The notes below the pieces were generated by a model. The model saw nothing but the letters and a program-made list of their open reading frames with translations, did no database searches and was not told the DNA's origin. A stretch of DNA of 42,572 bases from a virus, in the IMG/VR virus record IMGVR_UViG_3300030098_006042, positions 1 through 42,572 of that record. The stretch is one strand, 5' to 3'. The translations under genes and the position numbers were made by a program. Positions within the stretch are counted from its first letter, which is position 1. The number at the start of each line of letters is the position of its first letter. Shown here one piece after another: positions 7,184-16,306 of this stretch.

Positions 7184-8530
7184 ATGCCTACTTCACAGTT
7201 AGGTTTAGGAACAGTTGGCGGAACCGCCCTGTCCAGTGCTACCGGAACGGGTATCACCCTTGATATGTCTGCCGTTCAAAACGGCCTTAAAGAACTCTAT
7301 GACCGTGGCTCGTGGCTTGCAGCCTTGTACGAGCATGACGGACTCTTCACTCGACTTCCGAAGTACGAAGGATTTACCGGTAGTTATTATCCGGTAGTCG
7401 TTCAGTACGCGCCGAACTCACGCCGAAGCCAAGACTTTGGTCGAGCGCAGGATAACTCGTCCTCTTTTGAGATGACGAAGTTTCTGGTGCACCGCGTCAG
7501 AGATTACGCTTTTGCGACATTGGACGCAGAATCGATCATGGCTACTCGTGGCGACGCAGGAGCGTTTGCCTCTTACATGGACGTCGAGATTAGCGGTGCG
7601 CGCTACGCGCTTCGTCGATCACTCTCACGCTCTGTCTATGGTGACGGTTCCGGCAAGATTGGTGTTGTACAGTCTTCGACGCTTTCTGCACCAAACACTA
7701 CCATCGTTTTGACCAAGGCCAACGACATCGTCAATTTCGAAGTCGGGCAAGAGCTTGAATGCGTTAGAAACGCAGATTTTGGTTCAACGGACACGGGTCA
7801 CCTAAAGGTTAGCTCAGTTAACCGTGAGGCTGGTTCGTTTGTTGCTTCCTATGAAGGCGGCTTCGATGCGGACAACGCAGTTATCGGTGGCGGCAAAGGT
7901 CGTCTCTTTATGCGAGGCGATAGCTCTGCAACAGCAGCAAACGCTAAGCGTATGAGCGGTCTTGATGCCTGGATTCCGGCAACGGCTCCAACATCCGGCG
8001 ACAGCTTCTTCGGCGTTGACCGAAGCACCGATGTCTCGCGCCTTGCGGGACACCGTTTTGCTGGTGATACAACTGACATCTATCACGCATTCGTCTCAGC
8101 TTCTGAGCGACTCGGTCGTGAAGGTGGCAAGCCTGACCATATCTTCTGTGACTACGGCACGTACACGTCGCTGATGAAGGAAGTGACTACGGCGGGCGCT
8201 GGCTACGATCAGAACACCAACAAGGGCGTGAAGATTGATATTGGTTTTGGCAAGACGCTTGAGCTTGGCTTCACCAGCATCGTGATTCACATGCCTACTG
8301 GACCAATCACGGTGGTGCCTGATGCCGATGCGCCAGCAGACACAGCTTATATGATCAAGCTTTCAGATTGGGAATTGGCATCTCTCGGGATGTGCCCACA
8401 GATCCTTGACCTAGATGGCCAGTCGGCTCTTCGCGTCTCAAATCGAGATTCGATTGAGGTACGTCTCGGGGCCTACTGTAACACTTTGTGTCGTAACCCT
8501 GGCAACCAGGCACGGATCGACTTCAGCTAA
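7184..8530 (+). CDS. Major capsid protein (HK97-fold type, inferred)
   Basis: This 448-residue protein occupies the major capsid position right after the scaffold. A good ribosome site (GCAGGAGCTTGAT) precedes the ATG. Features consistent with an HK97-type shell protein are an N-terminal arm (LGTVGGTALSSATG), an E-loop-like region around 65-100 (SYYPVVVQYAPNSRRSQDF), a long spine-helix region near 130-155 (SGARYALRRSLSRSVYG) and a beta-rich P domain with an A-domain segment near the C-terminus (LASLGMCPQILDLDGQS). It contains an internal beta insertion (about 190-260, LECVRNADFGSTDTGHLKV) that may form a surface domain. The order of genes makes the call safe; the fold is inferred. Confidence 0.85.
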   Translation: MPTSQLGLGTVGGTALSSATGTGITLDMSAVQNGLKELYDRGSWLAALYEHDGLFTRLPKYEGFTGSYYPVVVQYAPNSRRSQDFGRAQDNSSSFEMTKFLVHRVRDYAFATLDAESIMATRGDAGAFASYMDVEISGARYALRRSLSRSVYGDGSGKIGVVQSSTLSAPNTTIVLTKANDIVNFEVGQELECVRNADFGSTDTGHLKVSSVNREAGSFVASYEGGFDADNAVIGGGKGRLFMRGDSSATAANAKRMSGLDAWIPATAPTSGDSFFGVDRSTDVSRLAGHRFAGDTTDIYHAFVSASERLGREGGKPDHIFCDYGTYTSLMKEVTTAGAGYDQNTNKGVKIDIGFGKTLELGFTSIVIHMPTGPITVVPDADAPADTAYMIKLSDWELASLGMCPQILDLDGQSALRVSNRDSIEVRLGAYCNTLCRNPGNQARIDFS

Positions 8531-8751
8531 TGAAGTCGGACCCGGCACGGGAAGCGGTCCTCATCCTGCAGTCTTTGAAAAAAGATGAGCAGGGTGAGGA
8601 AGCGCCATCCCAGAGCAACAAAGAACTAGCTCTCGATGCTGCTATGCGTCGCGCCTATGAATCCGCCAAGGGCGACGATTACAGGGCATTCGGGAGTGCA
8701 TTGATTGATTTGTTGGACATCCATCGAGCTGGCGGCGGCTTGGATGCCTGA
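8530..8751 (+). CDS. Small hypothetical protein after major capsid
   Basis: This is a 73-residue helical protein whose ATG overlaps the capsid stop (TAATG), so ribosomes can re-initiate. Most of it is charged helix (KEDEQGEEAPSQSNKELALDAAMRRAYESAKG-like), ending in ALIDLLDIHRAGGGLDA. No membrane segment or known motif is present. Small proteins in this slot are often head completion or decoration-type proteins, but that is only context here. A strong stem-loop lies immediately after its stop. Confidence 0.6.
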   Translation: MKSDPAREAVLILQSLKKDEQGEEAPSQSNKELALDAAMRRAYESAKGDDYRAFGSALIDLLDIHRAGGGLDA

Positions 8752-8754
8752 CGA

Positions 8755-8784
8755 GGGTCGGGAGGCGGCGCAGCTTCCCGGCCC
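8755..8784 (+). other. Strong GC-rich stem-loop after the capsid unit
   Basis: GGGTCGGGAGG pairs with CTTCCCGGCCC (9 Watson-Crick plus 2 G-T pairs) around an 8-base loop. It starts 4 bases after the stop at 8751. No T-run follows, so it is not a full terminator. It is more likely an attenuator or an RNA end-protecting hairpin that keeps capsid mRNA more abundant than the downstream neck genes. That role is inferred. Confidence 0.5.
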
Positions 8785-8802
8785 AACCTTTTGGGAGGCG
8801 AG

Positions 8803-9489
8803 ATGGCGACTTTCGAGCGTTCAGATTTGATTACTCGGGTTCGTCGTCGCGCTGACCAGGAGAACTCTGAGTTCGTTACAGATGACGAACTCACTGATTA
8901 CTTGAACCGTGGACTGAGTGAATTGTGGGACATCATCGTCATGTCCTTCCAGCATTACTCAGTTTCGACAACCGAGTTCACCACCCCATCAACGACTGCT
9001 TTCAGTCTGCCTGATGATTTCTACAAGTTAATTGGCGTGGATTTTACAGCCAGCGGGACAAGCTACGCTACTCGCGTTTTGCCGTTTCAGTTCCAGCATC
9101 GAAACACCTACCAGTCTCCCCTCGGGACTGCTTCTGGTCTCAATTCGATGATGTACCAGCTTGTTGGCGATGAGTTTAAGGTCATCCCAGAGGACTCGCC
9201 ACCAGCGGGAACCATCAAGCTCTGGTACATTCCAGTTGGGCCTCAGTTCAGTGATGTCGAAGACACAGTGTCTGGGATTCCTCCTGGCTACGAGGATTAC
9301 GCGGTAACGTTTGCTGTCATTCAGGCAAAGGCAAAAGAAGAAAGTGACATTGCCTTCGAAGTATCAAACCTTGAGCGCCTGAAGCTCCGCATTGAACAAG
9401 CAGCTCGTCGCAGGGATGCAGGAGAGGCTAAGTCTATTGTCAATGTTGGCAATGGGACAGAGTTCTATCACGACGTGTTCTTTCGCTAG
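8803..9489 (+). CDS. Head-tail adaptor (neck) protein
   Basis: This 228-residue protein starts with MATFERSDLITRVRRRADQ, then EFVTDDELTDYLNRGLSELWDII. This helical hairpin is typical of podovirus/siphovirus adaptor proteins (SU10-type adaptor, gp6-like), which form a ring beneath the portal. A beta-rich middle (TEFTTPSTTAFSLPDDFYKLIGV, split by the usual SLP-DDF turn) and a C-terminal helix (YAVTFAVIQAKAKEESDIAFE) complete the pattern. The start at 8803 is preferred over a TTG at 8791 because GGGAGG lies 4 bases upstream. Confidence 0.8.
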   Translation: MATFERSDLITRVRRRADQENSEFVTDDELTDYLNRGLSELWDIIVMSFQHYSVSTTEFTTPSTTAFSLPDDFYKLIGVDFTASGTSYATRVLPFQFQHRNTYQSPLGTASGLNSMMYQLVGDEFKVIPEDSPPAGTIKLWYIPVGPQFSDVEDTVSGIPPGYEDYAVTFAVIQAKAKEESDIAFEVSNLERLKLRIEQAARRRDAGEAKSIVNVGNGTEFYHDVFFR

Positions 9490-9497
9490 GAGACCCC

Positions 9498-9812
9498 ATG
9501 AGACGTTTCCACAACACGCACTACGGCGATGACACAGTGGCAAAAGCTTTTCAGGATGTTGAGGACGCCTTTGTATCCCTGGAGGAAGTCCCCCTTCTTA
9601 ACGGTCGCCTGCTGAAAGACCTGGAGTTCAAGGGTAGCACTACCTTGCGTGTTAGCCATGGCCTTGGTCGCGCATTCAACGGGTACATTGTTGTTTCGAC
9701 GAATGAGAAGGTGGTTCTTAAGATAGTCGACTCTGAAAACCTTGACCCACTCAGCTATATTCCACTTCAGACAAATACCTACGATGCAACCATCAGTCTG
9801 TGGGTTTTCTGA
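9498..9812 (+). CDS. Small beta-rich virion protein (tail/neck associated)
   Basis: This is a 104-residue protein. From PLLNGRLLKDLEFKGSTTLRV through SHGLGRAFNGYIVVS to TYDATISLWVF it follows a pattern I know from many podophage genes in the neck/tail cluster: a leading helix, then a compact beta domain with an H-x-LGR-x-x-x-G motif. Its exact role is not established; a neck, fibre-anchoring or knob protein is plausible. The ribosome site GGAGA lies just upstream of the ATG. Its stop overlaps the start of the next gene by one base (TGATG). Confidence 0.65.
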   Translation: MRRFHNTHYGDDTVAKAFQDVEDAFVSLEEVPLLNGRLLKDLEFKGSTTLRVSHGLGRAFNGYIVVSTNEKVVLKIVDSENLDPLSYIPLQTNTYDATISLWVF

Positions 9813-12800
9813 TGCCACTTACAAAGCAAACACTGAGCCTTAAGTTTGAAAAAGGTCTAAACCAAAAAGCGTCAGACCGAACGCTGAACGTGCCTGAAAT
9901 GGCGGATATCCAGAATGCCCGGTTTGAGAAGACGGGTGAGCTGCGCAGGCGTCATGGCCTGACGCCGGAGGTAGACGGGACAAATCCATCCAACGTTAAA
10001 TATAGTGCAGACCTTAGCGCGGGCACTGAGTTTACCAAGTGCGAGCAGGTGGTGACATATAAAGACGAGCTGCTGTTGATGGATGGCAAGAACGCTTATG
10101 CGCAGCTCAAGAATAAAATGTGGGTTGATAAAGGGCCATGCGATCCGACCATCATCCGCAATGACGTTTTGCGCGACGATGCCTCGATGGTGCAGTCGCG
10201 TGCAGACCTCGCGTATACCGCAACAGGAGGCACTGGTGCCCTGGGCTTACTTGGTGCTGCATATTACGAGGTCGACCCATCATGGCAAGGTAAGACCAGT
10301 GGCACAGATTCAGTTACCTACAAAATTTACGTCCAGTTGTATGACTACGAGAGCATGCAGGAGTTCGGTCAACGGTTTGAAATAGCCGAGTATACCTTCC
10401 AGCCCCACACCAATTGGACGAACGAACGAGCTTATGCTGCACCTCGAGTTCGCCTGTTTGCAATCGGTGATAAGTTTGTCGTCATTTACAACAAGGCAGT
10501 CACGTTGTCTGGGCCAACCTACACGACGCATGTCCGCTACCGAGTCATTGACACCGGCACAGCCTCTCTGTTGTTGGATGAAAAGCCTTCCTCAACAACA
10601 TCGTTGCTTGCCACGGGCAAGTTCGCAGCTTGGGACGCATGCCCTTTTCATCGGTATGCAAGTGGAACATCTGTCGACGGTATTGCTATTTTTCACCGCG
10701 TGGATACTGGGACAAATGCTCACACTCTGCAGGAATATTTTATCTCCGGCAGCGACGAGCTCACGACCTCGGCAGGTCGGTCGTATAATTTTGCACACTC
10801 TAGCTATGCGAGAAACACGGAAGCATTTAACAAGGGTACGCCGAATCCCTATGGCTACTTTGTCAGACACCTTCAGCCCAGAGGAACCGATGATGACACC
10901 AATGCGATCTACAGTGTTGGGTTCAATGTCTTAGACACGACTGTTAAAGGAAAACTGGCTACCATTGACGCCGCTGGCGGGACCTTGTCGCTGCTTGGCT
11001 CAGTCGTTGCCGACCCTGACAACAAGGGAATTCTAAACGGCTCAATGGTTTATGAGCCACCTGCGTCTGGGTACGCAACACATTGTCGCGTGTATTACAC
11101 AACACTTGATGACCCTCACGGTCCCTCCGGCGTTTATCCTGTTCGTAACTCGTTGCGTTCAATGCGTGTACAACTATCTGACGGTGCGGCAACTGAGAAA
11201 AATAAGGTAGGCTTTAATACTGGCTTAGTGAGCGACCCTTGGGTCTTTAACGAGCAAATCTACTATACGATTGCAGAAACCATCTCACCAAAAGCAGAAG
11301 AGACTTCTGACCGGGGAACTCCGTTATTTTCAACCGGCGCGACTTATGTCGTTCGAGATACACTTGATGATACCAGCACGGCTACCTACAAGCGTGAACG
11401 TGCTGTGGTCGTCGCCAAAACGCTAGAAAGCGATGTGGCTGCAACTCCGTACGTGGACTGGTTTCACCTCAACAACGATTTCCCCTCTTCGCTAGATGGA
11501 GCCCTGGGGTACAGCATGTACTGGGGATGCTCTCCGGTTATCCAAGGGCCTAACAACGACCAGCGGTATGTTGGATGCAGCAGTTACATCGGCCAGCACT
11601 TGACTGGTGACCAGGCCATTTTTAGCACTTCGCTTTTGACTGTTAGCCATAAGCCTCGGCGCACGCTTCCAAGCGTTGAACACAACGAGCAGCTCTTGAT
11701 TGGTGGCGGCTTTTTAAAGTCGTATGCGGGTCACAAGGTTTTTGAAAACGGGTTTTTACGCAGGCCTCAAATTTCAAATGTAATCACCGGCAGCACAGGT
11801 GACGTAGACGGCGTAACTGGTCGCATGGAAAGCGGCACCTATTATTACAGGGCCGTTTATGAATACATCGACGAAGCAGGAAACTTGCACCGATCTGCCC
11901 CTAGCGACCCAATCTCAACGACAATCGGCGGATCAGTCAGTAACGCTTATCGCACTATCAAGGTCTACAACTTAAACCACTCATTAAGACACGCCGAGAA
12001 CGTCCGAATAGTTCTTTATCGCACGTTGTTAAACCAAACGAATTCGTTTCGGGTTGAGAGTCAAGCCAATAGCTTCGACTCACTTGAAACAACCTTCAAT
12101 GACATTCACTCTGATGCAGACCTGTTTAGCGCAGCAAACCCTGAAGCTGCTCATGAAATGCTATACACGCCAGGGCAAGCATCGAACGGTTCTCCTGGGT
12201 CTATCACCGATGTTGCTATTCACAAGAACCGGGTAGTTCTAGCGCAGGCTGACGACCGTGTCATTGTCACAAAGCCAACAGTGCGCACGTTGGCGTGTGA
12301 GCCTTTCCCTGAGCAGTTTTTTACGTTCACTGAAATTGAGGGCGGCACTCAGCAAGTCTTTGGAATTGAGTCGACCGGGGACCATCTCGTAATTTTTTCT
12401 AAGAATAGCTTGTACGCGGTTTCAGGAGAGGGGCCGGATGCGACAGGGGGTGGCTCACGGTTTAGTGGGGCCAGGCTATTGACGAGGGGCCAAGGGGCAG
12501 TTGAAGGCACCATTCACGAAAACACGCCAGCAGGCATTCTCTACCAGGCTCTTCGTGGCATCTATTTGCTTAAGCGCGACCTTACCGTCGACTACATTGG
12601 TGCACCTGTAGAGGACCTCGGTACTTATCGCGCCATTGGCTCTCTGACCAACGATGAGCGGCATGAGGTTTATGTTGTCCTTGGGCCGAAGCTCGATGAG
12701 TCCGCAGACTTCACGGGATACTCAACCATTCTTGTGTTTAACTACCTATACGGAGCGTGGACCCAGTACACGTATGACAAGGCATTCGTTGGCTACAATT

Positions 12801-13339
12801 CCCCTGGTGCGGTGCTGCATTCAGGCGATATTTACCTAGGCCGAATGCGATACGCATCAAGTTCAGGTCGGTCAAACAACTGCAACCAGGACTCTGCCGT
12901 CAAATCAGGGTTGTGGAAAGAGGATACGAGCTCATACTGGGATCAGCTTTATGGGTCGCCTGCCACTTATTCAAAGTTTAGCACAGTCGTTGAATCGCCC
13001 TACATTCACACCAACAACCTCCAAGGAGCGCAGCGTGTCTACAAGCTCCAGTTTCTCGGTGAGTACCTGGGTGACCATGATATCACCGTAAACGTCAAAG
13101 TGGACTACGACGATAGCTCAGCTCATAGCCAGACTAAGACAGCATCGGAACTGACGGATAAAAACATCTATCGGGTTCATGTAAAGCGGCAGCGCTGCAG
13201 GGCTCTTAAAGTCACACATACGATTGCACCAAACAGTTCATCGGTTCAGACCAATGGACTTTTCAAGCTTGCAGGGATGGCCCTCGAAGTGGGCTTCCGC
13301 CCAACGACGTTCAAGTTGCCAAAGGGAGACACAATCTAA
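9812..13339 (+). CDS. Tail nozzle-like / tail tubular protein
   Basis: This is a 1,175-residue protein. The N-terminus (LSLKFEKGLNQKASDRTLNVPEMADIQNARF, then GELRRRHGLTP) has the 'G-L-N-x-K ... N-x-x-F ... G-x-L-x-R-R-G' start seen in podovirus nozzle or tail-stabilisation proteins. These cap the short tail and bind fibres (compare T7 gp12 and P22 gp10 by role). Mostly beta, it includes a fibronectin-like stretch near 690 (SGTYYYRAVYEYIDEAG) and a beta-propeller-like second half. It is longer than the textbook examples, suggesting inserted domains. Start is the ATG at 9812; a GTG at 9800 is less likely. Confidence 0.75.
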   Translation: MPLTKQTLSLKFEKGLNQKASDRTLNVPEMADIQNARFEKTGELRRRHGLTPEVDGTNPSNVKYSADLSAGTEFTKCEQVVTYKDELLLMDGKNAYAQLKNKMWVDKGPCDPTIIRNDVLRDDASMVQSRADLAYTATGGTGALGLLGAAYYEVDPSWQGKTSGTDSVTYKIYVQLYDYESMQEFGQRFEIAEYTFQPHTNWTNERAYAAPRVRLFAIGDKFVVIYNKAVTLSGPTYTTHVRYRVIDTGTASLLLDEKPSSTTSLLATGKFAAWDACPFHRYASGTSVDGIAIFHRVDTGTNAHTLQEYFISGSDELTTSAGRSYNFAHSSYARNTEAFNKGTPNPYGYFVRHLQPRGTDDDTNAIYSVGFNVLDTTVKGKLATIDAAGGTLSLLGSVVADPDNKGILNGSMVYEPPASGYATHCRVYYTTLDDPHGPSGVYPVRNSLRSMRVQLSDGAATEKNKVGFNTGLVSDPWVFNEQIYYTIAETISPKAEETSDRGTPLFSTGATYVVRDTLDDTSTATYKRERAVVVAKTLESDVAATPYVDWFHLNNDFPSSLDGALGYSMYWGCSPVIQGPNNDQRYVGCSSYIGQHLTGDQAIFSTSLLTVSHKPRRTLPSVEHNEQLLIGGGFLKSYAGHKVFENGFLRRPQISNVITGSTGDVDGVTGRMESGTYYYRAVYEYIDEAGNLHRSAPSDPISTTIGGSVSNAYRTIKVYNLNHSLRHAENVRIVLYRTLLNQTNSFRVESQANSFDSLETTFNDIHSDADLFSAANPEAAHEMLYTPGQASNGSPGSITDVAIHKNRVVLAQADDRVIVTKPTVRTLACEPFPEQFFTFTEIEGGTQQVFGIESTGDHLVIFSKNSLYAVSGEGPDATGGGSRFSGARLLTRGQGAVEGTIHENTPAGILYQALRGIYLLKRDLTVDYIGAPVEDLGTYRAIGSLTNDERHEVYVVLGPKLDESADFTGYSTILVFNYLYGAWTQYTYDKAFVGYNSPGAVLHSGDIYLGRMRYASSSGRSNNCNQDSAVKSGLWKEDTSSYWDQLYGSPATYSKFSTVVESPYIHTNNLQGAQRVYKLQFLGEYLGDHDITVNVKVDYDDSSAHSQTKTASELTDKNIYRVHVKRQRCRALKVTHTIAPNSSSVQTNGLFKLAGMALEVGFRPTTFKLPKGDTI

Positions 13340-14199
13340 TGGCAAAACCTAAGGCAGGATTTTCGATGCTTGAGCAAGGCTTTAATCAGTTGGAAACCGC
13401 TCTAGCGATTAAGGACCCGGCAATGGGTCGCATGGTTGATACCGTTCTCTCAAAGCTCTCCGTGGCGATGGCGCGAAAGATGGGATTACCACCGGCAGCG
13501 CTGATGCAATTTGCTCGTCAGTTGATTGACCGTAAGACAGCCCAGAAGCTGGGAGAGGAAACGACTGCACGCCAAGCAAAGATGGCTGCTGTGCAACAGG
13601 TCGGAGGTGCAGAGCGCAAATTTAAGCTAGGGCTACAGGGCCTAGAACTCCAAGACGAGGCGTTTCAGCGCAAGCTGGTCACTAAGTATGTCGGAGCCGC
13701 TTTGGCCGCGTCAGGGGCCCTTCTGGGGCAAGCCATAGCGTCTGGGATGTTTAAGGCTGAGGATGTGGAGAAGAAGGTGTCCGGCATGTCTGACTTCAAT
13801 ATGCCAGAAATGAAGCTCAGGAAGCCTGAGATGGTTGAACAGGCCGAAGCTTTGGAGAAAATGAAAGCCGAGGCCCAGACTCGAGCCCCGGTGCCAGGCA
13901 CTCGTGGCGGTGGTCCTACAATGCCGTCTGAGTCGTTAGGGATTGGTGAGCTTGGTGCTGCAATGGAACCCACGCCAGCCTTTAACTTGCCTGAGCGAGC
14001 AGACCAGGGGCGGGTGGTTCCAACTCAGTCGAGACTTAAGCCCGCCAACTTTCAGCGTGACCTAGCTAGGGAAAGGGCTCGCCAAGCAGCATTAAGCGGA
14101 CTGGATCCAGCCGTAGCGAGGAGGCTGGTTTCTACTGGGGGGCTCCGCTCAGAAGAGGATCCTCTCGACAACATCCTTAAAACGCTGAGGGACTTGTGA
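13339..14199 (+). CDS. Putative internal virion / ejection protein 1
   Basis: This 286-residue protein is helical at the N-terminus (MLEQGFNQLETALAIKDPAMG) with an Ala/Gly-rich hydrophobic helix near 115-135 (YVGAALAASGALLGQAIASG) that could insert in a membrane. It then has a long Pro-rich, probably disordered C-terminal half. Together with the next three genes it follows the nozzle gene, the position of T7-like internal core and P22-like ejection proteins that leave the head with DNA and form a channel across the envelope. ATG overlaps the nozzle stop by one base. No sequence family was recognised; the role is contextual. Confidence 0.55.
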   Translation: MAKPKAGFSMLEQGFNQLETALAIKDPAMGRMVDTVLSKLSVAMARKMGLPPAALMQFARQLIDRKTAQKLGEETTARQAKMAAVQQVGGAERKFKLGLQGLELQDEAFQRKLVTKYVGAALAASGALLGQAIASGMFKAEDVEKKVSGMSDFNMPEMKLRKPEMVEQAEALEKMKAEAQTRAPVPGTRGGGPTMPSESLGIGELGAAMEPTPAFNLPERADQGRVVPTQSRLKPANFQRDLARERARQAALSGLDPAVARRLVSTGGLRSEEDPLDNILKTLRDL

Positions 14200-14789
14200 T
14201 GGAAGAATTTGATGAGATTGCACCCTTTGAGGGTGGAGGTGAGTACCAACCAGGGCAAGGCATGCCTGATCCTGCCGATCCCAGCCCTGCAGAACAACGA
14301 GCGCTCAGCTCGTTCCCTGCGCGAAATCAAAGGTCTGCACCCACCCCTGATGAGCCGGATGTTTGGGACCGGTATTCGCGTCAAATTCTGGACGATCTCC
14401 AGGGTATTGCGAGCGGGAAGGTAAAGACTGCGGCAGAACAGCAGGCGCTAGATTTGTCCAAGCAAATCGGGACTGCCGGTTATTCTGTTGCGAAGTCACG
14501 GACAGGTGTCATGCCTGGCAGCACCTTCGGACAAGCGGCTGAGCAAGCAGGTCTGGTGAGAGGTGCAGGTTTTGCGAGAGCTGCCGAGATTGGCAGGGCG
14601 GCACGAAAAATGGCGGCAGAAGAGGCTCTTAAGTTTCAGGCAGCGAAGTCTGCTGAACAGCGAGGGCTATCTCTAAGCTACCAGTCGATGCTTCAGCAAA
14701 GTCAGCAGGCAGAGCAGGCCGCCACTCAGAGCCTCTTCGGCTCATTGCTGCAATTTGGCGGCTCGATCATCATGGGCATGCTGGTTTAA
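14199..14789 (+). CDS. Putative internal virion / ejection protein 2
   Basis: This is a 196-residue protein. Residues 1-65 are acidic and Pro-rich (disordered), followed by Ala-rich helices (AAEQQALDLSKQIGTAGYSV, FARAAEIGRAARKMAAEEAL). It ends in a hydrophobic segment (LFGSLLQFGGSIIMGMLV) able to act as a membrane helix. The pattern, with its Gly/Ser stretches and terminal hydrophobic helix, fits small podovirus ejection proteins. The ATG at 14199 overlaps the previous stop (TGATG). Role inferred from composition and neighbours. Confidence 0.5.
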   Translation: MEEFDEIAPFEGGGEYQPGQGMPDPADPSPAEQRALSSFPARNQRSAPTPDEPDVWDRYSRQILDDLQGIASGKVKTAAEQQALDLSKQIGTAGYSVAKSRTGVMPGSTFGQAAEQAGLVRGAGFARAAEIGRAARKMAAEEALKFQAAKSAEQRGLSLSYQSMLQQSQQAEQAATQSLFGSLLQFGGSIIMGMLV

Positions 14790-14800
14790 GGGGGTAGATG

Positions 14801-16294
14801 ATGGCGATCGAACACGACACATGGGCAATGCAGCAAGAGAGAGAGAAAAACGCTTTAGATGAACTCTCGGGTGCTGAGCTTCCTGTGGGAGAGTCGAACC
14901 AGACGCTACAAGAGCTTTCCACTAACCTGGATATGGAAGGCTTGATGCAGGACTATTATGGCGGCGACATGAGCCTTGGGCGTGACCCGGATGGCGGCCT
15001 TAGTCTCATTGATGAAGCTATCGAGGATGCGTTCGGAACAAAGACGCCACCACCAGCCACCCAAGAGGGACAGAAAAAAGATGAAGATTCACGAAGTGCT
15101 GCATTCTCTCTCCCAGGAAGTCCTGTTGGTAGGTACCGGAGCGAGCTTGCTGGTTTGCGCGGACAGACGCAGACTTATTTAGACAAGGCATCCGAGGCAG
15201 ACACGCAAAGGCTTAAAGCCGAGCGCGACCTGCATACTGATATTAAAACGCTTGAAGATGCACGGACAGAGCGGATTCAGAAAGAAAAAGAAGAACTCAA
15301 GAAGGCGGAAGATATACGTCAAAAAGCGCTAACGAAGGCTAGGACTGACATCTCTGACGCTGCTGATATGGTTCTCAACTCAGAGATTGACCCCAATAGA
15401 ATCTACAAGAGTACTGGTCAGAAGGTTGGTGCTGCTCTCGCAATGGCTCTCGGGGCTGCTGGGTCTGCGCTCACCGGGACCGAGAATGGCGCTATGCGTA
15501 TTCTCCAGACCGCTATTGACCGAGACATTGCTGCCCAGCGCATGGAGATTGATGGACTCAAGTTTATCGTAGGTCAAAAACAGAACGCCTACTCGATGCT
15601 GCGCGAGCAACATGGTGACGACAGGAAAGTCGAAGAGCTTATGCGAGCCATGGCCCACCAGCACATCGACAACCAGATCCAAGCGCTCAAGACGCAATAC
15701 AATCTCGATGCGAACCAATCACGACTGACAGCCATCGAGGCCAGAAATAAAGCTGAGATGACAAAGGTAAACGAACGCTACGCTACTCTCCTGTTTAATG
15801 GCGAGATGGCTGAGTGGTCAACGAACATGAGTCTATTGGGTCGCCCCGGTTCAGGGAAGACTGGTGACCTTGGGATGTCTGTTGACCTGACAAGCAAGCT
15901 CAATGGCGCATTGATGTCTAAGAAGATGATTGAAGACCTCATTAAAGATGCCCCAGGAACTAGCGCCATAGGCTTCGACGGCAGTATCGGCACAGGAGGT
16001 GCTTTCTATGGCAACAATGCTGCCTTCGAAAACAAGAGAGACCGACTGGCAATGAGGATCGTTAACGCACTGTCTGGTGCAAACTTTACTGAGAGCCAGC
16101 TAGAAGAAGTAAGGCGCAGCTTGCCTAAGTGGCACGACAAGGACAAGACGAAAGTTCGAATGCTTAAAGATATGCTAGGTGAAATTGAACAGCAGATTGG
16201 AATTATCGGTTCTCTTGTACCTCTCGATAAGCAAGAGGAGTTCAACGCCCGCTTTATGCCTCAAGACGAGAGCCAGCAAATCAAGGGAATATAA
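14801..16294 (+). CDS. Putative internal virion / ejection protein 3
   Basis: This 497-residue protein has two ATG codons in a row (14798, 14801); GGGGG six bases before the second favours it. It is acidic at the N-terminus, with a long coiled coil at about 110-195 (KASEADTQRLKAERDLHTD, RTERIQKEKEELKKAEDIRQ). A Gly/Ala hydrophobic patch follows (VGAALAMALGAAGSALTG), then AIDRDIAAQRMEIDGLKF with more helix. Coiled coil plus a hydrophobic Gly/Ala hairpin is typical of proteins that span the envelope during DNA ejection. No enzyme motif seen. Confidence 0.55.
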   Translation: MAIEHDTWAMQQEREKNALDELSGAELPVGESNQTLQELSTNLDMEGLMQDYYGGDMSLGRDPDGGLSLIDEAIEDAFGTKTPPPATQEGQKKDEDSRSAAFSLPGSPVGRYRSELAGLRGQTQTYLDKASEADTQRLKAERDLHTDIKTLEDARTERIQKEKEELKKAEDIRQKALTKARTDISDAADMVLNSEIDPNRIYKSTGQKVGAALAMALGAAGSALTGTENGAMRILQTAIDRDIAAQRMEIDGLKFIVGQKQNAYSMLREQHGDDRKVEELMRAMAHQHIDNQIQALKTQYNLDANQSRLTAIEARNKAEMTKVNERYATLLFNGEMAEWSTNMSLLGRPGSGKTGDLGMSVDLTSKLNGALMSKKMIEDLIKDAPGTSAIGFDGSIGTGGAFYGNNAAFENKRDRLAMRIVNALSGANFTESQLEEVRRSLPKWHDKDKTKVRMLKDMLGEIEQQIGIIGSLVPLDKQEEFNARFMPQDESQQIKGI

Positions 16295-16306
16295 GGAAGT
16301 AAATTA

